Below are positions 47,230 to 56,300 of a DNA stretch of 64,000 bases, in pieces. The first letter of the stretch is position 1. Every line of letters starts with the position of its first letter. Both the position numbers and the translations under genes were made by a program. Under the pieces are notes generated by a model, which did not search any database, had not been told where the DNA came from, and saw nothing but the letters and a program-made list of their open reading frames with translations. Where the stretch lies: assembly GCA_910576125.1 (NCBI GenBank), contig CAJTHM010000002.1, forward strand, positions 301,153 through 365,152, read 5' to 3'. The DNA is from Lachnospiraceae bacterium. Lineage in GTDB: Bacteria; Bacillota; Clostridia; Lachnospirales; Lachnospiraceae.

Positions 47230-47916
47230 ATGAGCAGAAAGTGGAAGAAGTTCGGGGAACTGACAAGAAAGTGCTACATGGACCTGGCAGGGCTGGAGAA
47301 GAGCCTTAACTGCTGGGACGAGGCATTCGAAGCCTTGAAGGAGGCAGTGGCCGCGGAGAGAAGGGAAGAGCCGGAATACGCGGCGGAGCTGTATGCACTG
47401 GACGAGGAGACGGATTACGAATATGACGTGCAGGGATGGCTGGAGGATTATCTGGACGATCTGGACATGCGGGAGAGCAAGGAGAAGCTGCTGGAGGTAT
47501 GCGATGAACTGATCGGGCTCTTTCGCTGGGAGGAGGAGAAGCCGTCAGACATCAGATTCCTGAAGGTTTCGGCATTGAAGAGCCTGGACAGGGCGGAGGA
47601 GGCGGTGGCATTTTGCGAAAAGTGGCTGGATCAGGAGCCGGACGATTATGTGGCGGTGGCAGCGGGGATTTATGCATTCCTTGAGATCCGGAATATGGAG
47701 GCGGCGGAAGGGCTCATACGGCAGCATATCCATGAGGACACGGAATGCACGGATGAAAACGATATCCTGTTTACGGCGGCGGCTACCTATTATAAGGCGG
47801 CCGGAAAGAAGGAGGAAGAGAAGCGCATCCAGAAGGCCCTGGACGAGTATGAGGAACAGTTGGAAGAGCTGTTTAGCGGATTTGGCGGAGAGGACGACGA
47901 GCTGGAGTTTTTCTAG
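47230..47916 (+). CDS. TPR-like repeat protein
   Basis: A 228-residue acidic, fully helical protein with ATG 47230 behind AAGGAGG. Helical pairs such as CWDEAFEALKEAVAAE, FLKVSALKSLDRAEEAVAFC and LFTAAATYYKAAGKKEEEKR resemble tetratricopeptide repeats used for protein binding. The C-terminus is acidic. No catalytic motif. Followed by the AlbA_2-type gene 54 bp later, but a shared role is not shown. Confidence 0.7.
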   Translation: MSRKWKKFGELTRKCYMDLAGLEKSLNCWDEAFEALKEAVAAERREEPEYAAELYALDEETDYEYDVQGWLEDYLDDLDMRESKEKLLEVCDELIGLFRWEEEKPSDIRFLKVSALKSLDRAEEAVAFCEKWLDQEPDDYVAVAAGIYAFLEIRNMEAAEGLIRQHIHEDTECTDENDILFTAAATYYKAAGKKEEEKRIQKALDEYEEQLEELFSGFGGEDDELEFF

Positions 47917-47969
47917 GAGGGACGGATAAGCAGGAACAGCGCTTCATATTTGATGAGATAGGAGCAAGC

Positions 47970-49460
47970 ATGGAAGAATTGTTCGAACTGGCAAAATTCG
48001 ATTCCTACAAAGAAGATAACCGCAGGGAAGTAAAAAAAGCAGAAGGCGGACTTCCAAATAGTCTATGGGATACCTATTCTGCTTTTGCCAACTGCTATGG
48101 CGGAGTCATCATTCTTGGTGTGAAAGAGGACAAAGACGGCAATTGGCATACAACCGGGCTGAAAAATGCGGCAAAACTGAAAAAAGATTTCTGGGATACC
48201 ATTAACAACCGTAAAAAGGTGAGCGTCAATCTTTTGAAAGACGATGATGTGGAAACTTTCCCAATGGCTGGCACAGATGACGTAATCATGATAATCTGGG
48301 TGCCGGGCGCAAAGCGGGAGCAAAAGCCAGTATACATCAATGACGACTTGTTTGGAGGGACCTTTCGAAGGAATTGGGAGGGGGATTACCACTGCACCAG
48401 ACTGCAGGTAAAAACTATGCTGAGGGATCAGGCAGAGGAAACCATGGATATGGAAGTGCTTGAGGAGGCTGAGATTGAAGACTTGAATCAGGATTCCATT
48501 CGCGGTTACCGCAACAGCCATAAATCCTTTAAGCCAGGACATCCTTTTGAGCGGTTGGATGACAAGGAATATCTCAGGGTGATTGGCGCAGCGGGTTTTT
48601 CGAAAGACGATAAAAGGCTCCATCCTACGGCTGCCGGAATGCTTATGTTTGGAAATGAGTATGATATTGTGAGATATTTTCCGGAATACTTTTTAGATTA
48701 CAGGGAGAATCCGGATACGGTAATCAGATGGACGGACAGGCTTCAATCATCATCCGGCGAGTGGTCGGGAAATGTATTTGACTTTTATTTTCGTGTATAC
48801 AATAAGATTACTCGAGATATCAAAGTGCCATTTAGGATGGAGGGCGGTTTTCGGGTCGATGATACGCCTGTTCACAGAGCGCTGAGGGAAGCGTTGGCCA
48901 ACTGTATCATCAATACGGACTTTTATGGAAAATATGGCGTTCTCATAATCAAGCAAGACGATAAAATCATATTGGAGAATCCTGGTTATATCAGACTCGG
49001 CAAGGAACAGATGCGCAGGGGAGGAAAATCTGACCCAAGAAATAAGAGCCTGATGAAAATGTTTAATTTGATAGATATCGGTGAACATGCGGGAAGCGGA
49101 GTGCCCAATATTTTTAACGTATGGGAAGACGAAGGATGGGAAGAGCCTGAAATAAAGGAAGATTTTGATCCGGACAGGACATCGCTGACATTAAAATTCA
49201 TAAAAAAACAAGCGATAAAAACAAGCGATAAAAAACAAGCGATAAGAACAAGCGATAAAAAACAAGCGATAAAAACAAGGAACAATCAGGAAAAAATCAG
49301 ACTGTATCTACAGGGGAATGAAGCGGCAAAAACCAGGGATATTGCAGAATTACTGGGTTTGAGCATGGCAAGGACGAGAGAGATACTCTCCGCGATGGAC
49401 GATGTGGAAGCGATGGGGAGAAATAAGACAAGGATATATCGCCTGCGAAAGGAAACGTAA
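47970..49460 (+). CDS. AlbA_2/Schlafen-type ATP-binding transcriptional regulator-like protein with coding repeat
   Basis: A 496-residue protein behind ATAGGAGC. N-terminal AlbA_2-like domain: REVKKAEGGLPNSLWDTYSA, FANCYGGVIILGVKED. Middle: HATPase-like block with HRALREALANCIINTDFYG, NPGYIRLG, and MFNLIDIGEHAGSGVPNI (RecG-like putative regulator family). C-terminal HTH: KTRDIAELLGLSMARTREIL. Between them a nine-residue repeat, KKQAIKTSD, runs about 2.7 times, coded by a 27-bp repeat made of alternating 13- and 14-bp half units. Loss or gain of one half unit would shift the frame and remove the HTH. Confidence 0.83.
   Translation: MEELFELAKFDSYKEDNRREVKKAEGGLPNSLWDTYSAFANCYGGVIILGVKEDKDGNWHTTGLKNAAKLKKDFWDTINNRKKVSVNLLKDDDVETFPMAGTDDVIMIIWVPGAKREQKPVYINDDLFGGTFRRNWEGDYHCTRLQVKTMLRDQAEETMDMEVLEEAEIEDLNQDSIRGYRNSHKSFKPGHPFERLDDKEYLRVIGAAGFSKDDKRLHPTAAGMLMFGNEYDIVRYFPEYFLDYRENPDTVIRWTDRLQSSSGEWSGNVFDFYFRVYNKITRDIKVPFRMEGGFRVDDTPVHRALREALANCIINTDFYGKYGVLIIKQDDKIILENPGYIRLGKEQMRRGGKSDPRNKSLMKMFNLIDIGEHAGSGVPNIFNVWEDEGWEEPEIKEDFDPDRTSLTLKFIKKQAIKTSDKKQAIRTSDKKQAIKTRNNQEKIRLYLQGNEAAKTRDIAELLGLSMARTREILSAMDDVEAMGRNKTRIYRLRKET
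49209..49280 (+). repeat. Alternating 13/14-bp coding repeat (CAAGCGATA units)
   Basis: CAAGCGATA starts at 49209, 49222, 49236, 49249 and 49263, and a partial unit at 49276: spacings 13, 14, 13, 14, 13. Two half units make 27 bp and nine codons. Poly-A runs sit between units. Confidence 0.95.
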
Positions 49461-49507
49461 AGGGCAGCAGGCTCTGACCTGACACAGGCGGAAAGGAGAT
49501 GGCGTAC

Positions 49508-50197
49508 ATGCGGATCGGGCTGTGCGATGATTCGCCAGGGGACCAGGCGGCAGCCCTGGAGGTGCTGGAAAAGCTGGGCCTGCAGGCGGATGTGTTCGGC
49601 ACGGGGGAGGCCCTGCAGGCGGCTTTCTGGAAGCAGCCCTACGACCTGGTGCTGCTGGACATCGAGATGCCGGGGACCGGAGGCTACGAACTGGCCCTTG
49701 TATTGAAAAAACAATATGAAGCATGCGAAATCGTGTTCATCACCGAACACATGGAGCTGGTGCTGGAGGCCTTCCGGTTCAAGCCCGCGGCCTTCGTGCC
49801 GAAGGGGCAGTTGGCGGAGGAGCTGCCCAGGGCTTTGAGGCGGATTCTGGAAAAGGGCAGGGAGAATCCTGTCTTCGTCACCCGGAAAAAGAACCGGGAC
49901 AGAATCGTGGAGCTGAACCAGGTGGTGTACCTGAAATATATATACGACCATGAGGTGCAGTTTACCCTGAAGGACGGCAGCAGCTTCTCCGAGACCGGCT
50001 CCATGAAGCAGTTCGAGGCGGAGCTGTCTCCCAAAGGGTTCCTAAGAATCTACAGCAACTGCATGGTGAACGCCCTGTACATCGTCCGGATGGAGCGGGA
50101 GGCGGTAGTATTGGCAAGCGGCGAGCAGCTTGCGGTGGCCAGGGAGCGGAGAGAGGGCGTGCGGAAGGCTTATATGGAGTATTTGATGAAATGTTAG
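49508..50197 (+). CDS. LytTR-family response regulator
   Basis: A 229-residue protein; ATG 49508 is 10 nt after AAGGAG, while ATG 49499 is only 1 nt after it. Receiver with acidic pair CDD (7-8), Asp51 (LVLLDIEMPGTGG) and a Lys in FVPKG. C-terminal LytTR domain: DRIVELNQVVYLKYIYDHEV, SMKQFEAELSPKGFLRIYSN. It overlaps the kinase gene by 7 nt. It may control the ABC exporter that follows. Confidence 0.92.
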   Translation: MRIGLCDDSPGDQAAALEVLEKLGLQADVFGTGEALQAAFWKQPYDLVLLDIEMPGTGGYELALVLKKQYEACEIVFITEHMELVLEAFRFKPAAFVPKGQLAEELPRALRRILEKGRENPVFVTRKKNRDRIVELNQVVYLKYIYDHEVQFTLKDGSSFSETGSMKQFEAELSPKGFLRIYSNCMVNALYIVRMEREAVVLASGEQLAVARERREGVRKAYMEYLMKC

Positions 50198-51687
50198 AGG
50201 GAATCGTGGCGGCGGGATTTCATTGTTGCTTTTTCGGCACCGGCAGGGGCTGGCTGCGGGCGGGGACAGGAACCGCGGCACTGGCCCTGGGCGGGTTCTT
50301 TCTGCCGGGGATACGGCCTGCCGTTCCTTTGTTGACGGCCCTGTGGATTATGCTGACGGGATTTTGGCTCCATGAGGGGCGGCGGGAGGAGGGTTTCCTG
50401 GCAGGGGGCCTCTGGCTCATGGCGCTGGCTCTGGCAGAGGGCCTGGGGGCTGGGCTGGGCCTGGCAGGGCTCCTGGCCGGAAGGGAGACAGAGCTGGCGG
50501 CAGGTCTGGCAGCGCAGGTGCCGACAGGGGAAATGGGCGCAGGGAATCCGGCCGCGGCAGGTCTGTGGACATGGAAGATATTCGGGGAACCGCTTGAGAA
50601 TCTTTGGGAAAACGCGTGTTTTCCGGGAGAAGCGCAGGCGGCATTGGCCGCGGCCCTTATCCTGATGGCGGCGCTGCATCTGTTGGGCAGGGGAGGGCTG
50701 CATCCTTTGTGGATGGCGGCGCTGGTGTTGCTGTGGCTGCTTGCGGGATTCCTGGGCAGCATCGAGTACGCCCGGCCCTGGCAGGACCGGGTGATGGGGC
50801 TGGCCCTGTACCTGACGGCCGGGGGGCTGCTGGCCTGCCAGCAGGTTTTCTGCGCCAGGCAGGAGCTGGAGCGGGCCTTCTGGGCGAATGGCAGGGGCGA
50901 ATGGCCGGGGTATCCGGGAAGCGCGGGAAAGCCCGGCGGCGCGGAGGAGCCGGAAAATCCGGAAGCGCCCGCGGCTGGCCCTCCGGAGAAAGCCGTCCGG
51001 AGCCTGGCGGGAAAGCGACGGAAAAAGGGGGGAGATGCACCAGCCGCGGCGGCCGGGGCATCCTTCACGGGCGGAGCCCGGGACTGGCGGCAGGCGGCGG
51101 ACAGGGAATTCCGCCGGATGCAGATATTTGAGCATGACTTCCGGCACCACCTGGATATGGTGGCGGCGCTGTACGAGGAGGGCGACCCGGCGGAGGCCAG
51201 GGCCTACCTGGAAGACTTGAAGCAGTCCAGGGTGAGCCGCCAGGGCCGCAGGATCGGCGGGGAGCGGGAGCTCTCCTATATCATGATGGCGAAAAGGGAG
51301 GCTTGCAGGGAGGCCGGGATTTCCTTTTCCTATCAGATCGTGGGCAGCCCCCGGGGCATCGCCCAGATGGACATGACGGCGCTCCTGCTGAACCTTCTGG
51401 ACAATGCCATCCGGGCCTGCAGGGAAGCGCCCATGCCCCGGAGCATATCCGTGATGCTCCTTGCCAGGGGGGAGCTTTGGGAGATCGAGATGACCAATTC
51501 CGGGAACTATCGGCCCGGACAGGAGCCGGGCAGCAGCCCCGGGAAGGAAGGGGACGGAGCCGTCCACGGCCTGGGCCTGGTGAGCGTGGGGCAGATCGTG
51601 GAAAAGTACCAGGGGAGCAGCAGGCTGTGGCAGGAGGATGGCCGGGTGCGGCAGAAGGTGATCCTGGTGCAGCGGAATGCGGAATAA
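50191..51687 (+). CDS. GHKL-family sensor histidine kinase (AgrC-like)
   Basis: A 498-residue protein, start ATG 50191 inside the regulator's stop (ATGTTAG), so translation is coupled. N-terminal half is a hydrophobic multi-span region rich in Leu/Ala/Gly; residues about 245-300 are a Pro/Gly/Glu linker. Phospho-acceptor region EHDFRHHLDMVAAL (about residue 313), N-box LLLNLLDNAIRACREA, G-box GLGLVSVGQIVEKYQG. The family often senses peptides. No peptide precursor gene is visible beside it. Confidence 0.88.
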   Translation: MLEGIVAAGFHCCFFGTGRGWLRAGTGTAALALGGFFLPGIRPAVPLLTALWIMLTGFWLHEGRREEGFLAGGLWLMALALAEGLGAGLGLAGLLAGRETELAAGLAAQVPTGEMGAGNPAAAGLWTWKIFGEPLENLWENACFPGEAQAALAAALILMAALHLLGRGGLHPLWMAALVLLWLLAGFLGSIEYARPWQDRVMGLALYLTAGGLLACQQVFCARQELERAFWANGRGEWPGYPGSAGKPGGAEEPENPEAPAAGPPEKAVRSLAGKRRKKGGDAPAAAAGASFTGGARDWRQAADREFRRMQIFEHDFRHHLDMVAALYEEGDPAEARAYLEDLKQSRVSRQGRRIGGERELSYIMMAKREACREAGISFSYQIVGSPRGIAQMDMTALLLNLLDNAIRACREAPMPRSISVMLLARGELWEIEMTNSGNYRPGQEPGSSPGKEGDGAVHGLGLVSVGQIVEKYQGSSRLWQEDGRVRQKVILVQRNAE

Positions 51688-51704
51688 AGAGAAAAACCGA
51701 CGGA

Positions 51705-51747
51705 AAAAGGAGAAGTGGTTGCAAAGGCCCTTCTCCTTTTGTATGAT
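51705..51747 (+). promoter_or_regulatory. Terminator hairpin with overlapping promoter before the ABC exporter
   Basis: AAAAGGAGAAG (51705-51715) pairs with CTTCTCCTTTT (51730-51740) after the kinase gene. A promoter lies over it: -35 TTGCAA (51719-51724), 17-nt spacer, -10 TATGAT (51742-51747). RNA from this promoter would lack the left arm and escape the terminator. Confidence 0.65.
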
Positions 51748-51796
51748 TTATACTGACGATCGCCAAAATCGAGAAAAGAATTTTGGAGGCATGACA

Positions 51797-53578
51797 ATGT
51801 TGTTTCAAAATATCCGATATGTGTGCAGGCTCTATTTCCGCAGCACCCGTTCCATCTTCGCCTATCTTCTGATAAGCATGGCGGCCCTGCTGCTGACCCC
51901 GCTCTTAAGCGTGTACCTGCCCAGGGTGGTGGTACAGGCCGTGACGGAGGGCTGGGCGTTCCCCAGGCTGGCGCTGTGGGTGGGGGCGCTGGCCCTCGGC
52001 ATCGCGCTGCTGAACGTGCTTTCCACGGTCAGCGGCATGAAATACGGCGAAAAGGCCGGCATAGGCCGACTGGAGATTGGGTTGGCGCTGGAGGACGTGA
52101 TGATGGCCTGCCCCTATGCCCTGACGGAGGATCCGGCGTGGCAGACGAAAATGGGGGAGGCGGGGGACTACATCTATTCCGACGGCAGGACAAGGGGCGT
52201 GGCCGGGATGGTATTCGGCCTGCGGGATTTCGGCATCAGCGCCATGGGCGTGTTCACCTTTTCCGCCATCCTGGGCATCCTGCATCCCGCGGTGCTGGCA
52301 ATCCTGGTGCTCACCTGTGTGGTGCCGGGGATGATCGGCAACCGGCTGAGCCGCTATGCCTTCGGAAAGCGGGAGAACTGGCTGCCCTACGACAGACAGA
52401 TTGATTATATCTACCGGAACGTCACTACGGCCCGAATGGGGAAGGATGTGCGCCTGTACAAGGCCGGAGGCTTTTTCCTGGAGAAGATGGAGGAGGCGGT
52501 CCGAAAGCGGCTGCTCTGGGCCCGGAAGATGCTGCGCCGCCAGTTGGGGGCGGACGGGGTCTCGGCTCTGATGCTGGTATTGCAGAACGGGTTCGCCCTG
52601 GGGTGGATTGCCGGTGAGATCGCCCGGGGGAAGATCGGCGTGGCGGATTTCACCTTCTACTCCGGCGCGGTGATCCAGTTCACCCAGTTCATGAACAGCT
52701 TCGTGCAGTCCTACGGCATCGTCAGGCAGTGCAGCCTGGACGTGGGGGCGGTGCGGGAGGCCCTGGCCTATCTGCCGGAGGGAGGGAGCGGCGCCGTCTG
52801 GAACCTGGCGGACCGTCCTGCCCCGGAGATCCGCTTCGAGCATGTGACCTTCGCCTACCCGGGCAGCGGGGAGCCTGTGCTGAGAGATATCGACTTCTGC
52901 GTCCGCCCCGGGGAGAAGCTGGCGCTGGTGGGGGCCAACGGCGCGGGGAAGACCACGCTGGTGAAGCTTTTGTGCGGGTTCTATCAGCCAACGGAAGGAC
53001 GCATTTTGATAGACGGTGTGCCGACTTCAGAAAGGGAGGCTGGGGAGCTCTACGGCATGTTCTCCGCAGTGTTCCAGGATATGCTGGTGCTGCCCTTCAC
53101 TTTGCTGGAGAACGTGGCGGTGGCGGGGGAGGCGGATGTGGAGCGGGTGCGGGAATGCCTGGAGAAGGCGGGACTGAGCGAGCGTTTTCCCGATTTGAAC
53201 CAGCCCTTGGTGAAGGGAATCCAGGACGACGGGGAGAACCTCTCCGGCGGGGAGGAGCAGAAGCTCCTGCTGGCCAGGGCGCTGTACAAGGAGGCCCCGG
53301 TGCTGGTGCTGGACGAGCCCACGGCGGCGCTGGATCCTCTGGCGGAGAGCGAGCTGTACGGAAAGTACAATGCGTTCACCAAAGAGAAGACCTCCTTTTT
53401 CATCTCCCACCGGCTGGCCAGCACGGGATTCTGCGACAGGATCCTGCTGCTGGAGGAGGGGCGGATTCTGGAGCAGGGCTCCCACAGGGAGCTTCTGGCC
53501 CTGGGGGGCGTTTATGCCCGTATGTTCCATGAACAGAGCAAGTATTATCGGGAAAACACAGATGCGGAATCGGAATAA
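51797..53578 (+). CDS. ABC exporter half-transporter 1 (membrane + ATPase domains)
   Basis: A 593-residue protein. ATG 51797 is 7 nt after GGAGG; ATG 51791 is almost on it, and the open frame further up runs through the terminator. Residues 1-330: six-span membrane domain (type IV ABC fold). ATPase: GANGAGKTTLVKLLCGF (Walker A), LSGGEEQKLLLARAL (signature with Glu instead of Gln), VLVLDEPTAALDP (Walker B with the catalytic Glu), SHRLAST. It partners the gene at 53657, likely as a heterodimer exporting a peptide or lipid. Regulation by the LytTR system is inferred from position. Confidence 0.88.
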   Translation: MLFQNIRYVCRLYFRSTRSIFAYLLISMAALLLTPLLSVYLPRVVVQAVTEGWAFPRLALWVGALALGIALLNVLSTVSGMKYGEKAGIGRLEIGLALEDVMMACPYALTEDPAWQTKMGEAGDYIYSDGRTRGVAGMVFGLRDFGISAMGVFTFSAILGILHPAVLAILVLTCVVPGMIGNRLSRYAFGKRENWLPYDRQIDYIYRNVTTARMGKDVRLYKAGGFFLEKMEEAVRKRLLWARKMLRRQLGADGVSALMLVLQNGFALGWIAGEIARGKIGVADFTFYSGAVIQFTQFMNSFVQSYGIVRQCSLDVGAVREALAYLPEGGSGAVWNLADRPAPEIRFEHVTFAYPGSGEPVLRDIDFCVRPGEKLALVGANGAGKTTLVKLLCGFYQPTEGRILIDGVPTSEREAGELYGMFSAVFQDMLVLPFTLLENVAVAGEADVERVRECLEKAGLSERFPDLNQPLVKGIQDDGENLSGGEEQKLLLARALYKEAPVLVLDEPTAALDPLAESELYGKYNAFTKEKTSFFISHRLASTGFCDRILLLEEGRILEQGSHRELLALGGVYARMFHEQSKYYRENTDAESE

Positions 53579-53645
53579 GAATCAGAATAAGAATGAGGAC
53601 CGGAATAAGAATCGGAACAAGAACAGAAATAAGGACTGGAATAGG
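53565..53645 (+). repeat. GGAATAAGAA-type simple repeat between the two ABC genes
   Basis: Imperfect units CGGAATAAGAAT, CAGAATAAGAATGAG, CGGAATAAGAAT, CGGAACAAGAAC, AGAAATAAG. It begins inside the last codons and stop of the first gene and ends just before the second gene. Purine-only and AT-rich; GGAATA near its end may act as a weak ribosome site. Confidence 0.8.
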
Positions 53646-53656
53646 AGATTTTTGGG

Positions 53657-55447
53657 ATGAAACGGATTAGGGACATACTGGCATTTTTCGGCAGGATGGA
53701 CAGGGGATTCTATCCGATGCTGGTGGCCGCGGCGCTGCTGGAGACGTTGGAGGGGTTCGGCGTGCTGCTGATATCCTCCACCATATTGAACCTGCTGGTG
53801 GCGGGGGCCGGGCCGGAATCCATCCTGTCCGCCACCCTTGTCATGACAGGCGGCTACGGCGCCCTGCACTGGCTGCGGCTTTTGGCAGTCCGGCACAAGG
53901 ACTACAGGCAGCAGCGCCTGCGCTACCGATACTGGTGCTTTGTGGTGGAACATGTGTTCCGGCTGCCCTATTGGTATCTGGAGAAAGAGGACTTCGTGGA
54001 GACCCTGGAGCAGATCTGGCAGAACGACCGGACCTATGACCTGACCATGGGCACCCTGAACCAGGCCTACGCCATGGTGAGGAGCGGCTTTTCCGTGCTG
54101 GTGGCCTGCGTCTCCTTTCTGCGCCTGTTCGGGGCGGTGCGGGGGCTGGGGGATTCGGCTTTCCTGGTGGGGATGCTGATTCTGGGGCTGTTCGTGCTGA
54201 TCCTTCTGTCCACGGGATACATTGTCTGGCAGCGGAAGCGGAACGCCCAGGACATGGTGGGCTTCATGGAGGAAGTGGTGAAGCGGAACAAGGTGGCCAT
54301 GTACCTGCTTGGCCAGGTGATAGCGAATTACCCCAAGGGCAAGCATATCCGGCTGTACGGCATGCAGGAGAAGCTGCGGCGGGAGCAGAGGAAGCAGACG
54401 GCCGGTTTCGGGCACCTGATCGCCCACCAGGGCCGGATGGAGCTGAAGCCCGGCCTTGCGGGGGACATTTCCTCCGTGGCCATCAGCGCTATGGTCTATC
54501 TGACGGTGAGCGCCATAGCCATGGCCGGAGGGCTGGGGGCGGGCAGCATCATCTGGTACGCCGGTGTGGTGCAGCAGCTTCTGGAATCGGTACGGCGGCT
54601 GATCGGGCTGGCCAGCGAGCTGTACGGAAACTGTACCAGGCAGCAGGTCATCTTCGGCCTGACGGAGGCCGTAAAGGAGGCGGATTCCGGTGCGCGGGGC
54701 CTGCCGTCCGGGGAGGAGCACATGCTGGAGTTCAGGGACGTCTCCTTCGCCTATCCGGGGTCTGACCGGATGGTGCTGGAGCATGTGGATTTGCGGATTT
54801 CCGGCAGGGAGCGGGTGGCCCTGGTGGGGCCCAACGGCAGCGGCAAGTCCACATTGATCAAGCTGATCTGCCGCCTGTACGAGCCTGTATCGGGGCGCAT
54901 CCTGCTGGACGGGGCGGACATCCGGGAAATCTCCCGGGAGGCGTACACGGACTTCCTGTCCGTGGTGTTCCAGGATTACCAGATTTTCGCCGCCACCTTG
55001 GGGGAGAACATCGCCATGGAGGCAGGGGCGGACAGGGCGAGGGTGGAGAAGGCCATGGCGGAGATGGGCCTGCGGCTGAACGGACAGGATACGCCCCTGC
55101 GCCGCGACCTGGAGGAGGACGGCGTGGAGGTGTCCGGCGGGGAGGGACAGAAAATCGCCATCGCCCGTGCCCTGTACAAGGACGCGCCCATGGTGATCTT
55201 AGACGAGCCCACAGCCTCCCTGGATCCCCTCTCGGAGAGCGAAATCTATGGGAAATTCGGCAGGCTGGTGGAGGGGAAGATGGCCATGTTCATCTCCCAC
55301 CGCCTGTCCAGCTGCCGGTTCTGCGACCGCATCCTGGTGCTCCGGGACGGCAGGATCGTCCAGGACGGCAGCCATGAGGCCCTGGCAGGGGAAGAGGGCG
55401 GGCTGTACCGGGAGATGTGGGAGGCCCAGAGGCAGTATTACAGGTAG
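53657..55447 (+). CDS. ABC exporter half-transporter 2 (membrane + ATPase domains)
   Basis: A 596-residue protein. Residues 1-330 membrane domain; ATPase motifs GPNGSGKSTLIKLICRL, VSGGEGQKIAIARAL (signature VSGGE), MVILDEPTASLDP and SHRLSSC. The D-loop ASLDP and the H-loop His are present. The ATPase core is clearly related to 51797, so the two form one heterodimeric exporter. Ribosome site weak (AGGAGATTTTTGGG). Confidence 0.88.
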   Translation: MKRIRDILAFFGRMDRGFYPMLVAAALLETLEGFGVLLISSTILNLLVAGAGPESILSATLVMTGGYGALHWLRLLAVRHKDYRQQRLRYRYWCFVVEHVFRLPYWYLEKEDFVETLEQIWQNDRTYDLTMGTLNQAYAMVRSGFSVLVACVSFLRLFGAVRGLGDSAFLVGMLILGLFVLILLSTGYIVWQRKRNAQDMVGFMEEVVKRNKVAMYLLGQVIANYPKGKHIRLYGMQEKLRREQRKQTAGFGHLIAHQGRMELKPGLAGDISSVAISAMVYLTVSAIAMAGGLGAGSIIWYAGVVQQLLESVRRLIGLASELYGNCTRQQVIFGLTEAVKEADSGARGLPSGEEHMLEFRDVSFAYPGSDRMVLEHVDLRISGRERVALVGPNGSGKSTLIKLICRLYEPVSGRILLDGADIREISREAYTDFLSVVFQDYQIFAATLGENIAMEAGADRARVEKAMAEMGLRLNGQDTPLRRDLEEDGVEVSGGEGQKIAIARALYKDAPMVILDEPTASLDPLSESEIYGKFGRLVEGKMAMFISHRLSSCRFCDRILVLRDGRIVQDGSHEALAGEEGGLYREMWEAQRQYYR

Positions 55448-55514
55448 AGCCCGCGGGCTCCTGCATGGGCTTGGCATGGGCCGTTCCATGTCCCACGGGA
55501 TGGGAATGCCCGCG

Positions 55515-56057
55515 TCAGAGCGGTTCCCGCCCCAGGTACACTTCCGCAATGGTGGCGGCAGCCAGCCGGGAGCCTGCTTCGGAGGCATGCTGCCCGTCCG
55601 CCGCATAGAGCTCCGTCTCCGGGTGCTCTCTGTGGTATCTCCACCAGTTCTGCCCCACAGGGGCCACCTCGCAGCCGGTCTCCCGCTGAAGGGACAGGTA
55701 AGCCTGACTCATGGCGTCCTGTGCGGTCTCCCCGTCCTCTTTGGTGGTCCAGGTCATGTAGAGGATAGGCCTTGCGCCCGCCTCCCGGACCCAGTCGATC
55801 AGCTTCCTGCCGCACCGGGCCATGACATCCAAATCCCCCATGGGGTGGGCCGTGTGCTGCAGGATTACGGCATCGTAGCCGCCGTAGCGTATGTTGAACC
55901 GCACCTCTGGCTCCTCTAGGTGGAAGTCCCATCCCCTGCCGCCGTGGGCCAGCATGGCCACTTCCACCTCCGCCTGGTTCTCCCGGCAGATTTCCGCGAA
56001 CAGATGGGGCATGTCGTTAAAATAAGTATGGCTGTTTCCGATAAACAGGACTTTCAT
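55515..56057 (-). CDS. SGNH-hydrolase-like protein
   Basis: A 180-residue protein; ATG 56057 follows CGGAGGAG on the minus strand. VLFIGNSHTYFNDMPHLFAE is a GDSL/SGNH block I with Ser in GNSHT. AAVILQHTAHPMG-type block (DAVILQHTAHP) and LYAADGQHASEAG (Asp-x-x-His) give the remaining catalytic residues. Such enzymes act as esterases on lipids or acetylated sugars. No signal peptide. It lies between the ABC pair and the AraC gene, transcribed in the opposite direction. Confidence 0.82.
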   Translation of the reverse strand: MKVLFIGNSHTYFNDMPHLFAEICRENQAEVEVAMLAHGGRGWDFHLEEPEVRFNIRYGGYDAVILQHTAHPMGDLDVMARCGRKLIDWVREAGARPILYMTWTTKEDGETAQDAMSQAYLSLQRETGCEVAPVGQNWWRYHREHPETELYAADGQHASEAGSRLAAATIAEVYLGREPL

Positions 56058-56300
56058 GATTCGTCTCCTCCGCAGTGGTTTTGTCTTGTGAAATAGGATT
56101 ACAGCTTTATTATGCCCCTTTGGAGGGGATTTGTCCATCGGTTTACGGAACAAAAAGTATGGACAGAATACAGATTGACGGATCAGGACAATTTCGGGCA
56201 GAAAAAGGCATGACTTCTGCCGCCGGGTATGATATTATGAACAGGAAGTCGCGGCGGACATGGCCGTCCGGATCCGGAACCGGATGGCAGAGGAGGAAGA

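Noticed and set aside
49209..49280. CRISPR-like array
   Set aside because: Units are 13-14 bp without unique spacers and lie in frame within a coding gene.
50194..51567. 457-codon minus-strand open frame
   Set aside because: Shadow of the GC-rich GHKL kinase gene; Pro/Arg/Ala-rich composition is typical of an antisense frame.
53582..54784. 400-codon minus-strand open frame
   Set aside because: Shadow of the second ABC half-transporter gene; His/Gln-rich with no recognisable domain.
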